64,000 nt of DNA, taken from Chitinophaga varians. Lineage in GTDB: Bacteria > Bacteroidota > Bacteroidia > Chitinophagales > Chitinophagaceae. Shown here piece after piece: positions 52,888-62,283 of this stretch. The stretch's first letter is position 1. Every line of letters starts with the position of its first letter. The position numbers and the translations under genes were made by a program. Location of the stretch: contig NZ_JABAIA010000002.1 of NCBI RefSeq assembly GCF_012641275.1, forward strand, positions 620,001-684,000, in the 5' to 3' direction. The notes under the pieces were generated by a model. It was given only the letters and a program-made list of their open reading frames with translations, had not been told where the DNA came from and ran no database searches.

Positions 52888-53820
52888 TCAATAGAAAAAT
52901 TCGCCATCTCCGTATTCTTCCCGAATGATTTTTTCTATGTCTGTATAGTTGTATTGCTTTTGGGTTTTAATTGTCTGAATGACTAATTGATATTTCACAT
53001 CAAAACGTTCGTCATATCCACTGGGAATTAGCGGTTCCACTGCCATGGGTGTTTCAAAAAGCGGATGGTGGATAACCGGCACATCCAGCCCCAATTTGCG
53101 TCTTACTTTAAACAGGTTGATGAATTCCATGGGAATTAGTCCCGGACCCAGAAACTCCTCATATTCTCGTTTTTCTGCCCGCTGAACGCCTACGCTGTTA
53201 AGGTGATGGTCACATAGTTCGTTCCAGTAGGAGGCAGGCAGCACGCTATAGTCATTCCAATGATCAATCAGTTGTTGATAGATACCATATCCCTCTTTCC
53301 CGAAGATAAACACTCTTTCTTTGACAGGATTGTGTCCCAGCCATTTTTCCACGAGAAAATGCAGCAGTTGTGTACTGGGATATACCTGTTGGTTTTTATG
53401 CTCTTTACTTGTTTTATACACGTCCATGTTGAGATAATCGATGGATTTTTCGATCAGTATTTTCAACAGGTCGTTTCTTTCCATATACAACGCATAATAA
53501 AAAGCATCGCGTATGTGATCGATATATTCGTCGGCAGCATGCGCCATGGTCCAGAAAAGGGCTGTCCGTTCAAAATATTTCCAACAGAGAGGGTTTCCCT
53601 GAAAGAGGAGGTTTTTGGCTGCAATATGGTGGGATTCATTAGATTGAACATCTGTCAGTACTCCATAAAACAAGCGGAAATCATATTTGTTTTTTTTGAA
53701 GTTTTTATAGGAGAAAACATAGCCTTCCATAAAATCCCTGTTGGCCTGTTCAAAGTCAATAGGCTGGCCATATCCGTAGTGGTCGATGATTTTTTGAATT
53801 ACCTTGTTATAAGTCCGCAT
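52888..53820 (-). CDS. Candidate immunity protein for the RHS toxin (310 residues, unrecognised)
   Basis: This soluble protein has no signal peptide. The N-terminal half is rich in aromatic helices (FRLFYGVLTDVQ, FERTALFWTMAHAADEYIDHI, DAFYYALYMERNDLLKIL). The C-terminal half contains EFLGPGLIPMEFINLFKVRRKLG and IPSGYDERFDVKYQLV. It starts 6 bp after the stop of the RHS gene, the position where polymorphic toxin systems place the immunity gene, and shares its AT-rich composition. I do not recognise the family. It does not show the DUF1911 landmarks expected of a PoNi protein. The role is inferred from position only. Confidence 0.7.
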   Translation of the reverse strand: MRTYNKVIQKIIDHYGYGQPIDFEQANRDFMEGYVFSYKNFKKNKYDFRLFYGVLTDVQSNESHHIAAKNLLFQGNPLCWKYFERTALFWTMAHAADEYIDHIRDAFYYALYMERNDLLKILIEKSIDYLNMDVYKTSKEHKNQQVYPSTQLLHFLVEKWLGHNPVKERVFIFGKEGYGIYQQLIDHWNDYSVLPASYWNELCDHHLNSVGVQRAEKREYEEFLGPGLIPMEFINLFKVRRKLGLDVPVIHHPLFETPMAVEPLIPSGYDERFDVKYQLVIQTIKTQKQYNYTDIEKIIREEYGDGEFFY

Positions 53821-53826
53821 TAGCGA

Positions 53827-56800
53827 TTATTTACATTTTATTCTGATCGAGCGTTGGTCTACATTAATCTGTACCAATTTATTTTCTAATTGACCTGCCC
53901 GTTTGGCTTGATCAATCATTCGCATCAACCTATTTTGGTAAGCGGGTTTGCTACCCCAATGCCCATTGGTATTTCCCATAATTTTGTTGATGTTCCTGTT
54001 TGTCCAGGTGGACATGTTGCTTTTGCTCCTCCAGGAGCTTTGGCTGGCCTTTACTTCTATCACATTAATTTTTCCGTTAGGTGCTTTGGTTACCAGATCA
54101 AAGCCGTGTCCAGATGCATTCTGAACTGATCCAAGAATGGTATGGCCTTCTTTCTCAAGGTACTTACTGGCTACTTTTTCACCCCATGCGCCCAGAGTGC
54201 CGTTGAGTCCAAAAGGATCAATCCATAAGTTAGGGTCTCTAATATAAGAATAAAAATTCAGCTCTTCAGACGCAAGTCCTAATGGGTCCTGGCTGATATA
54301 CATACCGGTCTCCGCATCATAATACCGAAAGCGGTTATAAGCAAGTCCTGTTTCTGCATCTTGATATTGACCAGCATAGCGGAAGGGGATAAAATATTTG
54401 TCTCCTTGCAGCGATTGCACCTGCCCATAGATGTCAAGATCTGTTGCCCATACTTTATTACCATTTTCGTCATAGGCTTCACAAGGAGTGCCAAGATGGT
54501 CTGTGATCACGGAATACCGCTGCTGTCCGGTTATTTTAGCTGACAGGCTGAACCCTCCATCTTCAAACACCCACGTGGTAAGCGTATCGGAAGGTATCGG
54601 TTCGGGGTGGCTTAAAACCATTTCCCCGTATTCGTTGACGGTTACATGCGGGCGCTCTGATTCTGGATAAGACCATTCATGAAGCGGCACATCGGCATCC
54701 CAAACGAATCGGGTAATCTTGTTCTTCATCGTTTTCTCTGTTCTGCGTCCCAGTGCATCATAGCGGAAAGATATGACGACGCCATCAGGACGGGTAACAG
54801 TCTCCAGCGAACCATTGGCATACCAGCTATATTTCCATGTGGCAGGGATGTTGCCGGATGTTATTGTTTTACAGATAAGATTGCCTTCTTCATCATAGCT
54901 GTAATGGCCCTGATTAGTCTCTAACAGCTTACCACCGGCGCTATATTTTCTGTCTTGCCTTGTAGGAGTATCAAAGAGGTTACCTGTGCGGTCGGGATTG
55001 CGGTAGCCTGTTTGACCATTTTCATATTGCGCCCATGATAACCGGTTATCTGCGTCATAGCCATATTTTTTTAACCCGTGGTTAAGTATGTTCAGTATCT
55101 GTTTTAGCCGGTTGTGACCATCCCAAAGGTATTGGCGGTGGCGGGTGGTTCGGCCATTCACACTAACTTCATGTGAAGTTGCCATTCCCCGGTTGTCATA
55201 CTGCCAATAGCTGTTTATATTCCCTGGCAGATAGCGTGCGACTTCCTGACCAAGCAGATTTCTTTGGATCTGTGCGCTCCAATCGTCCTCTTGGTTGGAG
55301 GTACGGGCAAAAATACCTGAGAGATTATTGGTATTATTCCAGTTAAAGTGAATATCGGCGCCGAGGCTGCTGCTGACAGCAATGCGATTGCCAGCGGCAT
55401 CGAAGCCACTGTTTACAAGATGACCGTCCTGCCATTCGGAAATTATGCGTCCGAGTTTGTCGCGTTGAAAACGAACGGTAGCGTGCTGATTGATGGCTTC
55501 AATAAGATCGCCACTGCGGTTGTAGCTGAATGTTTCCCAGGAGCCGTCCTGATGCTCCACACGGACTATTTTTCCATTGCTGTCATATTCAAGGTTGGTC
55601 CATTTGCTGCCGGAACGCTGAATACGAATGATCTTTCCGGAATGGTCTCGTTTGTAGTGCCGAATTAGCCCGTCAAAGCCAACATCACTGATGATGTTCC
55701 CATTGGCATCACGGATAACGCGGAAGGTTTCCCCTTTTTCGTTTACTATACCAGTTAGCTCTTCTTCCTGATTATATATAAAATGAACATTGACACCGTT
55801 TTCCTCCCGTTTTTTGATGTTGCCCAAAGGGGTATAGGAGAAGTGTATCTCATGTTCTTTGTCCTGTAACAACGTGATGTCGTCATAAGCATCATATTGA
55901 AGCTGTATGTGATTGCCTCCTGCCAGTCTGATATCTATAGCCCTGTCCAGAATATCATAGCGGAATTCCTGTTCATCCTGCAATGGGCCGGTAACTGTTA
56001 TGCATCTCCCCCAGGTGTCATATGCCCATGAGGTCTGACTGCCATCAGGCATGCAGATACCAGTGAGGTTAAAATCGGCGTCATAGGTTAATATGTTAAT
56101 GTGTTCATCCTCTGTTTCAATCTTAGACAAAAGGTTTTGTTCATTGTACCGATGTATGGTAATGCGGCCATTTGCCTCAGTGGTAGTATGTATCTGGCCA
56201 TTTTGTTCATAGTAGATATAGGTGTTGTTGTTGCCTGTAGCATCTTCCTCCAATATAACCCTGCCGGCGCTATCATAGTGTATGGTTTGTGTGTTGCCAT
56301 CAGGCAGCGTTACACTTGTCCGGTTACCCCGCTCATCATACGTATACCCGGTAACGTTACCTTCCGGATCAATAACACGATACAACTCCATTTCTTCTGT
56401 ATACTCAAAAAAAGTGGAATGTCCCAACGCGTCCTTTATCTGTGATACCACAAAATCCGGTGTGTAATAGTAGGTCGTGATGCCCTTTGTATTGCGTATC
56501 TGGTTGAAGCCTTTGTCAGGATGATATTCCAGCCTGCCTTCCAGTAACCCCTTGTCTCCGGTGGTGTGAATACAGCGCCTTAGCTTATCATATTCCCAGT
56601 AGAAAGAATTACCATTGCGATCGGTTTTTTTGATCATCAGGTGATCATGATAATGTATGTATGTCGTCTGGTCCAATGCGTCGGTCAGCTCAGTGAGATC
56701 TCCGGCCTCATTGTAGGCGTAACGCACCAGCTCCCGGCTTTCTCCGCGATGACGGGCGGTCACGCGGATAATGCGGCCGGCGTCGTCACGTTCTGTCAGC

Positions 56801-57915
56801 AGATGTCTGCCAACACTGTCAATAATCCGCACCAGATGCCCGGCACCATTGTAATGAAAGCTGATCATAAATCCTCTTTCATCAGCAATATTGATCAGCC
56901 GGTAGTGTTTGTCAGCAGGATGTAACTTGCGGAAGGTATAAGTATAACGGTTTTCATAGCTGAATAATGTATAGTCCTCCATGTTGTCGCGGGTAAGCAA
57001 CAGCCGTTCATGGCGGTTGTAGTTACTGTCACCGGAATAGTGAAGGGCATCAAATACCGCGCTGCGGCCGTCGCCCAGTAACACCACCGTGGCGTCTTCA
57101 TCGGGGAATTCGTATACCCGCATATCGTAGCACAAATGCGTACCATGTCCGAGCAGCCCTTCAAAAGAGCTGTCGCTGTTCCAGGAACGCTCCCATTTCA
57201 GCGGAATAGGACCAGGCAACTCAAAATCGGTGCCGTCATATATCACAATGCCCTGCACCAGGTCCACCGGCTCAAATCCTTTCTTGCAAAGAGCTTTGCT
57301 CAGTTTATTACTGCCGATTTTCGCTTTCAGGGCGTGATTGAATTTCGTCAGCGCCTTTTTGCCGGCTTTGCCGAGCCCTTTCATCAAGGCGCCAAAACCG
57401 AATGACATGATCAGGTTCAGTAACACGCCCGCCCAGTCCGGAACATAAGGCCCGCCTACCATTACCGGTTTCCCAAATGATAATGGGATCGAGTAGGAGG
57501 TCGGAAGATAGAGGCTGGGAATCGGCTTAAACTTTTTCCCGGGCGTAATAGACAAGGGCAGACCAATATCATTACAGGTCATCAGCATATGCCCCGATGG
57601 ACTCATGAGATTACCTTCAACTTTTACTTTTTTACTACCAAAGAAGTTAACGGAATCATGGCCGATCATAGGTGCCAGTAAAAACGGTCCACCCATGGGA
57701 ATATGAAACAGAAAGATCAGCATCCCATTGGTGTCGCTTTTTCCCCGTGGTACATGGTTAATGCGGGTGGTGGCCCCAATGAAGGGAACATAATCCATCG
57801 GATCAATGACCAGTCCGATAAAAGGATGGGGTAACGGTACAGGAAATCCCAAAAGGATAACAATATGGATGTCCAGTCCAATCACCGGGGTGAAATGTTT
57901 GTTACTGACAAGCAT
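53827..57915 (-). CDS. RHS-repeat polymorphic toxin with PAAR-like N-terminus and PD-(D/E)xK nuclease-like tail
   Basis: In the 1362-residue protein, residues 1-175 are hydrophobic and rich in Pro and Gly (GFPVPLPHPFIGLVIDP), as in PAAR-like spike domains. A DUF6531-like segment follows (about 215-290, DFELPGPIPLKWERSWNS). YD/RHS repeats make up about 330-1195. The core ends with RYYDAETGMYISQDPLGL and WIDPFGL (1196-1237), after which the variable toxin begins. The tail (1238-1362; nt 53830-54204) has GEKVASKYLEKEG (Glu1246), GHGFDLVTK (Asp1273) and NVIEVKAS (Glu1287, Lys1289), the pattern of a PD-(D/E)xK nuclease related in form to YraN. It is probably a contact-delivered DNase. No secretion cluster lies in the window. 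Confidence 0.92.
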   Translation of the reverse strand: MLVSNKHFTPVIGLDIHIVILLGFPVPLPHPFIGLVIDPMDYVPFIGATTRINHVPRGKSDTNGMLIFLFHIPMGGPFLLAPMIGHDSVNFFGSKKVKVEGNLMSPSGHMLMTCNDIGLPLSITPGKKFKPIPSLYLPTSYSIPLSFGKPVMVGGPYVPDWAGVLLNLIMSFGFGALMKGLGKAGKKALTKFNHALKAKIGSNKLSKALCKKGFEPVDLVQGIVIYDGTDFELPGPIPLKWERSWNSDSSFEGLLGHGTHLCYDMRVYEFPDEDATVVLLGDGRSAVFDALHYSGDSNYNRHERLLLTRDNMEDYTLFSYENRYTYTFRKLHPADKHYRLINIADERGFMISFHYNGAGHLVRIIDSVGRHLLTERDDAGRIIRVTARHRGESRELVRYAYNEAGDLTELTDALDQTTYIHYHDHLMIKKTDRNGNSFYWEYDKLRRCIHTTGDKGLLEGRLEYHPDKGFNQIRNTKGITTYYYTPDFVVSQIKDALGHSTFFEYTEEMELYRVIDPEGNVTGYTYDERGNRTSVTLPDGNTQTIHYDSAGRVILEEDATGNNNTYIYYEQNGQIHTTTEANGRITIHRYNEQNLLSKIETEDEHINILTYDADFNLTGICMPDGSQTSWAYDTWGRCITVTGPLQDEQEFRYDILDRAIDIRLAGGNHIQLQYDAYDDITLLQDKEHEIHFSYTPLGNIKKREENGVNVHFIYNQEEELTGIVNEKGETFRVIRDANGNIISDVGFDGLIRHYKRDHSGKIIRIQRSGSKWTNLEYDSNGKIVRVEHQDGSWETFSYNRSGDLIEAINQHATVRFQRDKLGRIISEWQDGHLVNSGFDAAGNRIAVSSSLGADIHFNWNNTNNLSGIFARTSNQEDDWSAQIQRNLLGQEVARYLPGNINSYWQYDNRGMATSHEVSVNGRTTRHRQYLWDGHNRLKQILNILNHGLKKYGYDADNRLSWAQYENGQTGYRNPDRTGNLFDTPTRQDRKYSAGGKLLETNQGHYSYDEEGNLICKTITSGNIPATWKYSWYANGSLETVTRPDGVVISFRYDALGRRTEKTMKNKITRFVWDADVPLHEWSYPESERPHVTVNEYGEMVLSHPEPIPSDTLTTWVFEDGGFSLSAKITGQQRYSVITDHLGTPCEAYDENGNKVWATDLDIYGQVQSLQGDKYFIPFRYAGQYQDAETGLAYNRFRYYDAETGMYISQDPLGLASEELNFYSYIRDPNLWIDPFGLNGTLGAWGEKVASKYLEKEGHTILGSVQNASGHGFDLVTKAPNGKINVIEVKASQSSWRSKSNMSTWTNRNINKIMGNTNGHWGSKPAYQNRLMRMIDQAKRAGQLENKLVQINVDQRSIRIKCK
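53830..54204 (-). other. Toxin tail region of the RHS protein
   Basis: The segment after the conserved DPFGL boundary encodes 125 residues and is visibly more AT-rich than the RHS core. Asp1273, Glu1287 and Lys1289 are spaced as in D-x(n)-E-x-K nucleases. In polymorphic toxins this part is exchanged with its immunity gene by recombination. Confidence 0.75.
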
Positions 57916-58066
57916 CTGATATGGTTTGGAGCCAGGGGCAGGTACAACAATGAGAATAGTACTATAAATATAAGGAATATACGGAGCGGAAAAAAATACG
58001 GAAAGGTTGGGGACGGCAGGTTACGGAAGAGCTGGATTAATGTTGGGGTAGGTTACTTTACTAAAA

Positions 58067-58095
58067 TAAGAAGCAGGCAATATACCTGCTTCTTA
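58067..58095 (-). terminator. Hairpin after the alcohol dehydrogenase gene (probable terminator)
   Basis: TAAGAAGCAGG (58067-58077) pairs with CCTGCTTCTTA (58085-58095). Read on the minus strand it is followed by TTTTAG, a weak T-run. It lies 16 bp after the gene ending at 58112. Confidence 0.55.
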
Positions 58096-58111
58096 CAAGA
58101 TAATTTAAACG

Positions 58112-59161
58112 CTATTTTTTCAAACTCGCAATATCAATCACAAAACGATATTTCACATCTCCTTTCATCATACGGTCATACGCGGTGTTGATATCTTTAA
58201 TATCGATCACTTCCACATCACTCACAATATTATGTTCGGCGCAGTAGTCCAGCATTTCCTGTGTTTCGCGGATGCCACCGATCAGTGAACCGGCAATGCT
58301 GCGGCGTCCCATGATCAGGTGAAAAGCCGGTACGGCGGAAGGTTCCGGCGGTATCCCCAGACAGATCATCACGCCATTGAGCGTCAGCAATTTCAGGAAG
58401 TCGTTGTATTCGTGCGGTGCAGATACCGTATTAATGATGAAATCAAAATGGTTGCGCAGTTTTTTCATTTGCTCCTTGTCTTTGATCAGAGCGAAATGAT
58501 GTGCGCCCAGTTTTTTGGCATCCGCTTCTTTGGATGGCGATGTGCTCAGCATGGTCACTTCGGCGCCCATGGAATTGGCCAGTTTCACGGCCATGTGTCC
58601 CAGGCCGCCCAGGCCCAGCACGGCCACTTTATGCCCTTTGCCTACTTTCCAGTGGCGCAACGGAGAGTACGTGGTAATGCCTGCGCACAACAGGGGCGCT
58701 ACGCCTTCCAGCGGCAGTTTGTCAGACACTTTCAGGGTATATTGTTCGTCTACCACGATCTGCGTGGAATAACCGCCATAGGTGAGCGTTTTACGGTCCA
58801 TCTCCGTGCCGTTATAGGTACTGGCGTTGCCTTTCTCACAGTACTGCTCTTCTCCGGATTTACAGGGATGGCATTCCCGGCAGGAATCCACAAAGCAGCC
58901 TACGCCGCCCAGATCGCCTACTTTGAATTTGGTCACATGGTCGCCCACTTTCACAATGCGGCCCACGATCTCATGGCCCGGCACCATCGGGTATATGGAA
59001 CCGCCCCATTCGTCCCGCACCTGGTGTATATCCGAATGACATACGCCACAATAAAGGATTTCTATTTGTACATCATGAGGACCTACTTCCCGACGCTGGA
59101 AATTCCAGGGGCCAAGGGGAGTGGTAGCACTTTGTGCCGCGTAAGCTTTGGTTTCAATCAT
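58112..59161 (-). CDS. Zinc-dependent NAD(P)-alcohol dehydrogenase (CAD/YahK type)
   Basis: The 349-residue medium-chain dehydrogenase has catalytic zinc ligands in CGVCHSD (Cys41) and PGHEIVGRI (His63). The structural zinc site is complete (SCRECHPCKSGEEQYC: Cys94, Cys97, Cys100, Cys108), and the cofactor motif is VLGLGGLGHMAVKLA. This is the cinnamyl-alcohol dehydrogenase/YahK subfamily, usually NADPH-dependent reductases of aldehydes. The physiological substrate is unknown. It is divergent from the FAD oxidoreductase gene, with 90 bp between the start codons. Confidence 0.93.
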   Translation of the reverse strand: MIETKAYAAQSATTPLGPWNFQRREVGPHDVQIEILYCGVCHSDIHQVRDEWGGSIYPMVPGHEIVGRIVKVGDHVTKFKVGDLGGVGCFVDSCRECHPCKSGEEQYCEKGNASTYNGTEMDRKTLTYGGYSTQIVVDEQYTLKVSDKLPLEGVAPLLCAGITTYSPLRHWKVGKGHKVAVLGLGGLGHMAVKLANSMGAEVTMLSTSPSKEADAKKLGAHHFALIKDKEQMKKLRNHFDFIINTVSAPHEYNDFLKLLTLNGVMICLGIPPEPSAVPAFHLIMGRRSIAGSLIGGIRETQEMLDYCAEHNIVSDVEVIDIKDINTAYDRMMKGDVKYRFVIDIASLKK

Positions 59162-59251
59162 GCTCTCTCGATTTAAGATTTCGAAACTACTGATTTTTAA
59201 GGAGGTTTATGCTGACCGCCATCCTGTTACCCAATTGTTTAACTTAGTAGG

Positions 59252-60394
59252 ATGTTAAGTTATTGGGAGAAACAAAGTCTGCTTCAGTACGACTATATCA
59301 TTGCCGGCAGCGGTATCGTGGGACTTTCCGCCGCCATCAGCCTGCGGGAGCGGGAGCCGGACGCCCGTGTGCTGGTGCTGGAACGGGAGGTACTGCCTAC
59401 CGGTGCCAGTACTAAAAACGCCGGCTTCGCCTGTATCGGCAGCCTGACCGAAATACTGGCCGACTTGCAGACGATGCCGTCTGAAACAGTGCTGGACCTC
59501 GTGTCTATGCGGCGGACAGGATTGCAGTTGCTCCGCCGCCGCCTTGGCGACGAACGGATCGGCTACCGGGAAAACGGCAGCTACGAACTGATCGGCGCCC
59601 GCGAAGAGTGGGCCCTGCACCAGCTGGACGAGATCAACCGCTTGCTGGCCGGCGTACTGGATGATGCGCCTGCCTTTTCCCTCGTCAGCGATAAAATAGC
59701 CTCATTCGGTTTTGCGCCGGCCCATGTGAAAGCCATGGTGCGCAACCACTACGAAGGGGAGCTACATACCGGGCAAATGATGCGGGCGCTCATCGACAAA
59801 GCCATAGCCTCAGGGGTGGAAATAAAAACGGGATGCCCTGTTACCCGCATGGAAGACCTCCGCTCCGGGGTCAATGTGGTGGTCGCCCATCAGCTGCTGA
59901 AGGAGGAAGTGGTCTTCCGGGCGCGGAAGCTGCTGGTTTGCACCAATGCCTTCACCCGCCAGTTGCTGCCCGAGCTGGAGGTAACCCCCGGAAGGGGACA
60001 GGTGCTCATCACTGAACCATTGCCCGGACTGCCTTTTAAAGGGGTGTTCCACCTCGAAGAAGGATATTTTTATTTCCGGGAGCTGGATGGCCGCATACTG
60101 CTCGGCGGCGGCCGGCAGCTGGACTTCTCCGGAGAAACCTCTACAGAGTTTCGCTACAACGACCGTATCCAGCACGAACTGGAAGAAATGCTGCGCCACC
60201 TGATCATCCCGGGCCGGCCTTTCGCCATCGCTGACCGGTGGACCGGCATCATGGCTTTTGGGAGTACCAAACAACCTATCGTCCGGGCTTATTCGGAAAA
60301 TATTATTCTGGGTGTGCGTATGGGCGGCATGGGCGTGGCCATCGGGTCGTTGATAGGAGATAAAATCGCTGCCATGGCGGCTGAAGCTATCTAA
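59252..60394 (+). CDS. FAD-dependent oxidoreductase of the DAO (glycine/D-amino acid oxidase) family
   Basis: The 380-residue protein has an N-terminal FAD-binding motif YDYIIAGSGIVGLSAAISL (GSGIVG at 19-24), the family pattern GASTKNAGFACIGS, and a C-terminal GIMAFGSTKQPIV followed by GVRMGGMGVAIGS, which closes over the flavin. Relatives oxidise secondary amines or amino acids such as glycine, sarcosine or proline. The substrate cannot be told from the sequence. It stands alone, with a terminator at 60469. Confidence 0.88.
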   Translation: MLSYWEKQSLLQYDYIIAGSGIVGLSAAISLREREPDARVLVLEREVLPTGASTKNAGFACIGSLTEILADLQTMPSETVLDLVSMRRTGLQLLRRRLGDERIGYRENGSYELIGAREEWALHQLDEINRLLAGVLDDAPAFSLVSDKIASFGFAPAHVKAMVRNHYEGELHTGQMMRALIDKAIASGVEIKTGCPVTRMEDLRSGVNVVVAHQLLKEEVVFRARKLLVCTNAFTRQLLPELEVTPGRGQVLITEPLPGLPFKGVFHLEEGYFYFRELDGRILLGGGRQLDFSGETSTEFRYNDRIQHELEEMLRHLIIPGRPFAIADRWTGIMAFGSTKQPIVRAYSENIILGVRMGGMGVAIGSLIGDKIAAMAAEAI

Positions 60395-60468
60395 CCCGCA
60401 CGCCTCTCCGTTTTTTTGTTAAAGTGTTTTGATAGCAATTTTAAATGTATAGATTTGATCTCTTGGGG

Positions 60469-60493
60469 AAACCGCAGTCGATCTGCGGTTTTT
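60469..60493 (+). terminator. Intrinsic terminator after the FAD oxidoreductase gene
   Basis: AAACCGCAG (60469-60477), loop TCGAT, CTGCGGTTT (60483-60491), then TT. Confidence 0.85.
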
Positions 60494-60588
60494 AGTTTTA
60501 GCTTTTTATGGTGCATAAGCGTATTTAATACATTTATTTCACTATATTGATCCGCCAAATTTATTATACAAACCACGTTTGAACATTT

Positions 60589-62265
60589 ATGCAACCAAAC
60601 TTACTTCACTACGTCGATTACCTGGTATTCCTGGTATATTTTGTAATAGTGGCCGGCTACGGGTATTATATCTATCAGAAGAAAAAGAAAGCGACGACAG
60701 ACTCGAAAGACTTTTTCCTGGCAGAAGGCTCCCTGACATGGTGGGCTATCGGCGCCTCCCTGATTGCCTCCAATATTTCGGCGGAACAGTTTATCGGTAT
60801 GTCCGGCTCCGGTTTTTCCATGGGCCTGGCCATCTCCACCTATGAATGGATGGCGGCGGCCACGCTGATTGTGGTGGCGGTCTTTTTCCTGCCCATCTAC
60901 CTGAAAAACAAGATCTACACCATGCCCCAGTTCCTGGAGCGCCGGTACAACCAAACGGTGAGTACTATCATGGCGGTGTTCTGGCTGCTGTTGTATGTGG
61001 TGGTAAACCTCACGTCCATCCTCTATCTGGGCGCATTGGCCATCAACAAAATTTCCGGTATCGATTTTTATGTCTGTATGATAGCGCTGTCTTTCTTTGC
61101 AGTGCTGATCACACTGGGTGGCATGAAGGTGATCGGTTATACCGATGTGATACAGGTGTTTTTCCTGATCCTCGGCGGCCTGGCTACTACCTATCTGGCG
61201 CTGGACCTGGTGGCAAAACATTTCGGCGGCAGCGGCGTAATGCAGGGTTTCAGCCTGTTGCACCAACATGCCGACGATCATTTCCACATGATCTTTAAAA
61301 AGACAGATGCCCACTATCTCGACCTGCCGGGATTAAGTATACTCATAGGCGGTATGTGGATTGTGAACCTCAACTACTGGGGATGTAACCAGTACATCAC
61401 ACAACGTGCGCTGGGCGCAGACCTGAAAACAGCCCGCAGCGGTCTGTTGTTTGCCGGTTTCCTGAAGTTGCTCATGCCTATCATTGTGGTGCTGCCGGGT
61501 ATTGCGGCTTATGTGCTGTACCAGAAGGGCCAGTTCCACACAGAGATGATGCAGGGTGGTTCCCTGAACCCGGACAATGCCTATCCCGTATTGCTCAACC
61601 TCTTGCCCAGCGGCCTGAAAGGCCTCGCTTTTGCGGCCCTTACAGCTGCAGTGGTAGCTTCGCTGGCCGGTAAAGCCAACAGTATCTCCACCATTTTTAC
61701 GTTAGATATTTATAAGAAGATATATCATAAAGATGCTGATGAACAGAAAGTGGTAAAGGTGGGCCGCACCACAGTGATCGTTGCTATGGTACTGGCCATT
61801 ATCCTGTCTAACTTCCTGGGCATCGATAAAAAAGGCGGTTTCCAGTTTATCCAGGAATATACCGGCTTTGTGTCGCCAGGTGTGTTTGCCATGTTCATCA
61901 TGGGCTTCTTCTGGAAACGCACCACTTCTAACGCCGCGCTGTTTGCCATGATCGTTGGTCTGCTGATGTCTTTTGTGCTGAAGTTCCTGCCTAACTGGGT
62001 AGACCTGCAACCGCTCTACCAGTTTGGATGGGCCGCTCCTAACGCTGCAGGTGTTTATGAAATGGCCTTCATTGATCGTATGGGTGTTGTGTTCGTGATT
62101 TGTATAGTAGGTATGATCATCATTTCCCTGGCCGATCCTTCCAGTAAAAACAATCCGAAAGGACTGGAAATCGACAGCAGTATGTTTAAAACAGCGATGC
62201 CGTTTACCATCGGCGCTTTGTTTATCATCGGTATCCTCATTGCGCTGTATACCGTTTACTGGTAA
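60589..62265 (+). CDS. Sodium/solute symporter (SSS family), probable xylose transporter
   Basis: The 558-residue integral membrane protein has about 14 hydrophobic helices. SSS/SGLT features are FFLAEGSLTWWAIGASLIASNISAEQFIGMSGSG near the N-terminus, GGMKVIGYTDVIQ, NLNYWGCNQYITQRALGA and ALTAAVVASLAGKANS. It resembles Vibrio SGLT-type sugar importers. Its position directly upstream of xylulokinase and xylose isomerase indicates sodium-driven xylose uptake; galactose or glucose cannot be excluded. No xylose regulator gene is seen in the window. Confidence 0.92.
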   Translation: MQPNLLHYVDYLVFLVYFVIVAGYGYYIYQKKKKATTDSKDFFLAEGSLTWWAIGASLIASNISAEQFIGMSGSGFSMGLAISTYEWMAAATLIVVAVFFLPIYLKNKIYTMPQFLERRYNQTVSTIMAVFWLLLYVVVNLTSILYLGALAINKISGIDFYVCMIALSFFAVLITLGGMKVIGYTDVIQVFFLILGGLATTYLALDLVAKHFGGSGVMQGFSLLHQHADDHFHMIFKKTDAHYLDLPGLSILIGGMWIVNLNYWGCNQYITQRALGADLKTARSGLLFAGFLKLLMPIIVVLPGIAAYVLYQKGQFHTEMMQGGSLNPDNAYPVLLNLLPSGLKGLAFAALTAAVVASLAGKANSISTIFTLDIYKKIYHKDADEQKVVKVGRTTVIVAMVLAIILSNFLGIDKKGGFQFIQEYTGFVSPGVFAMFIMGFFWKRTTSNAALFAMIVGLLMSFVLKFLPNWVDLQPLYQFGWAAPNAAGVYEMAFIDRMGVVFVICIVGMIIISLADPSSKNNPKGLEIDSSMFKTAMPFTIGALFIIGILIALYTVYW

Positions 62266-62283
62266 TCGTTATTCACAACGGGT

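Noticed and set aside
53827..57915. A full type VI secretion or insecticidal Tc toxin locus around the RHS gene.
   Set aside because: No VgrG, Hcp, sheath, TcA or TcB-type gene is present; only the effector and small downstream genes are seen.
60428..60457. TTTG and TAGATTTG at good spacing, as promoter of the xylose operon.
   Set aside because: The intrinsic terminator at 60469-60493 follows about 12 bp later, so a transcript from here would stop before the transporter gene. It is more likely a chance match in the tail of the preceding gene.
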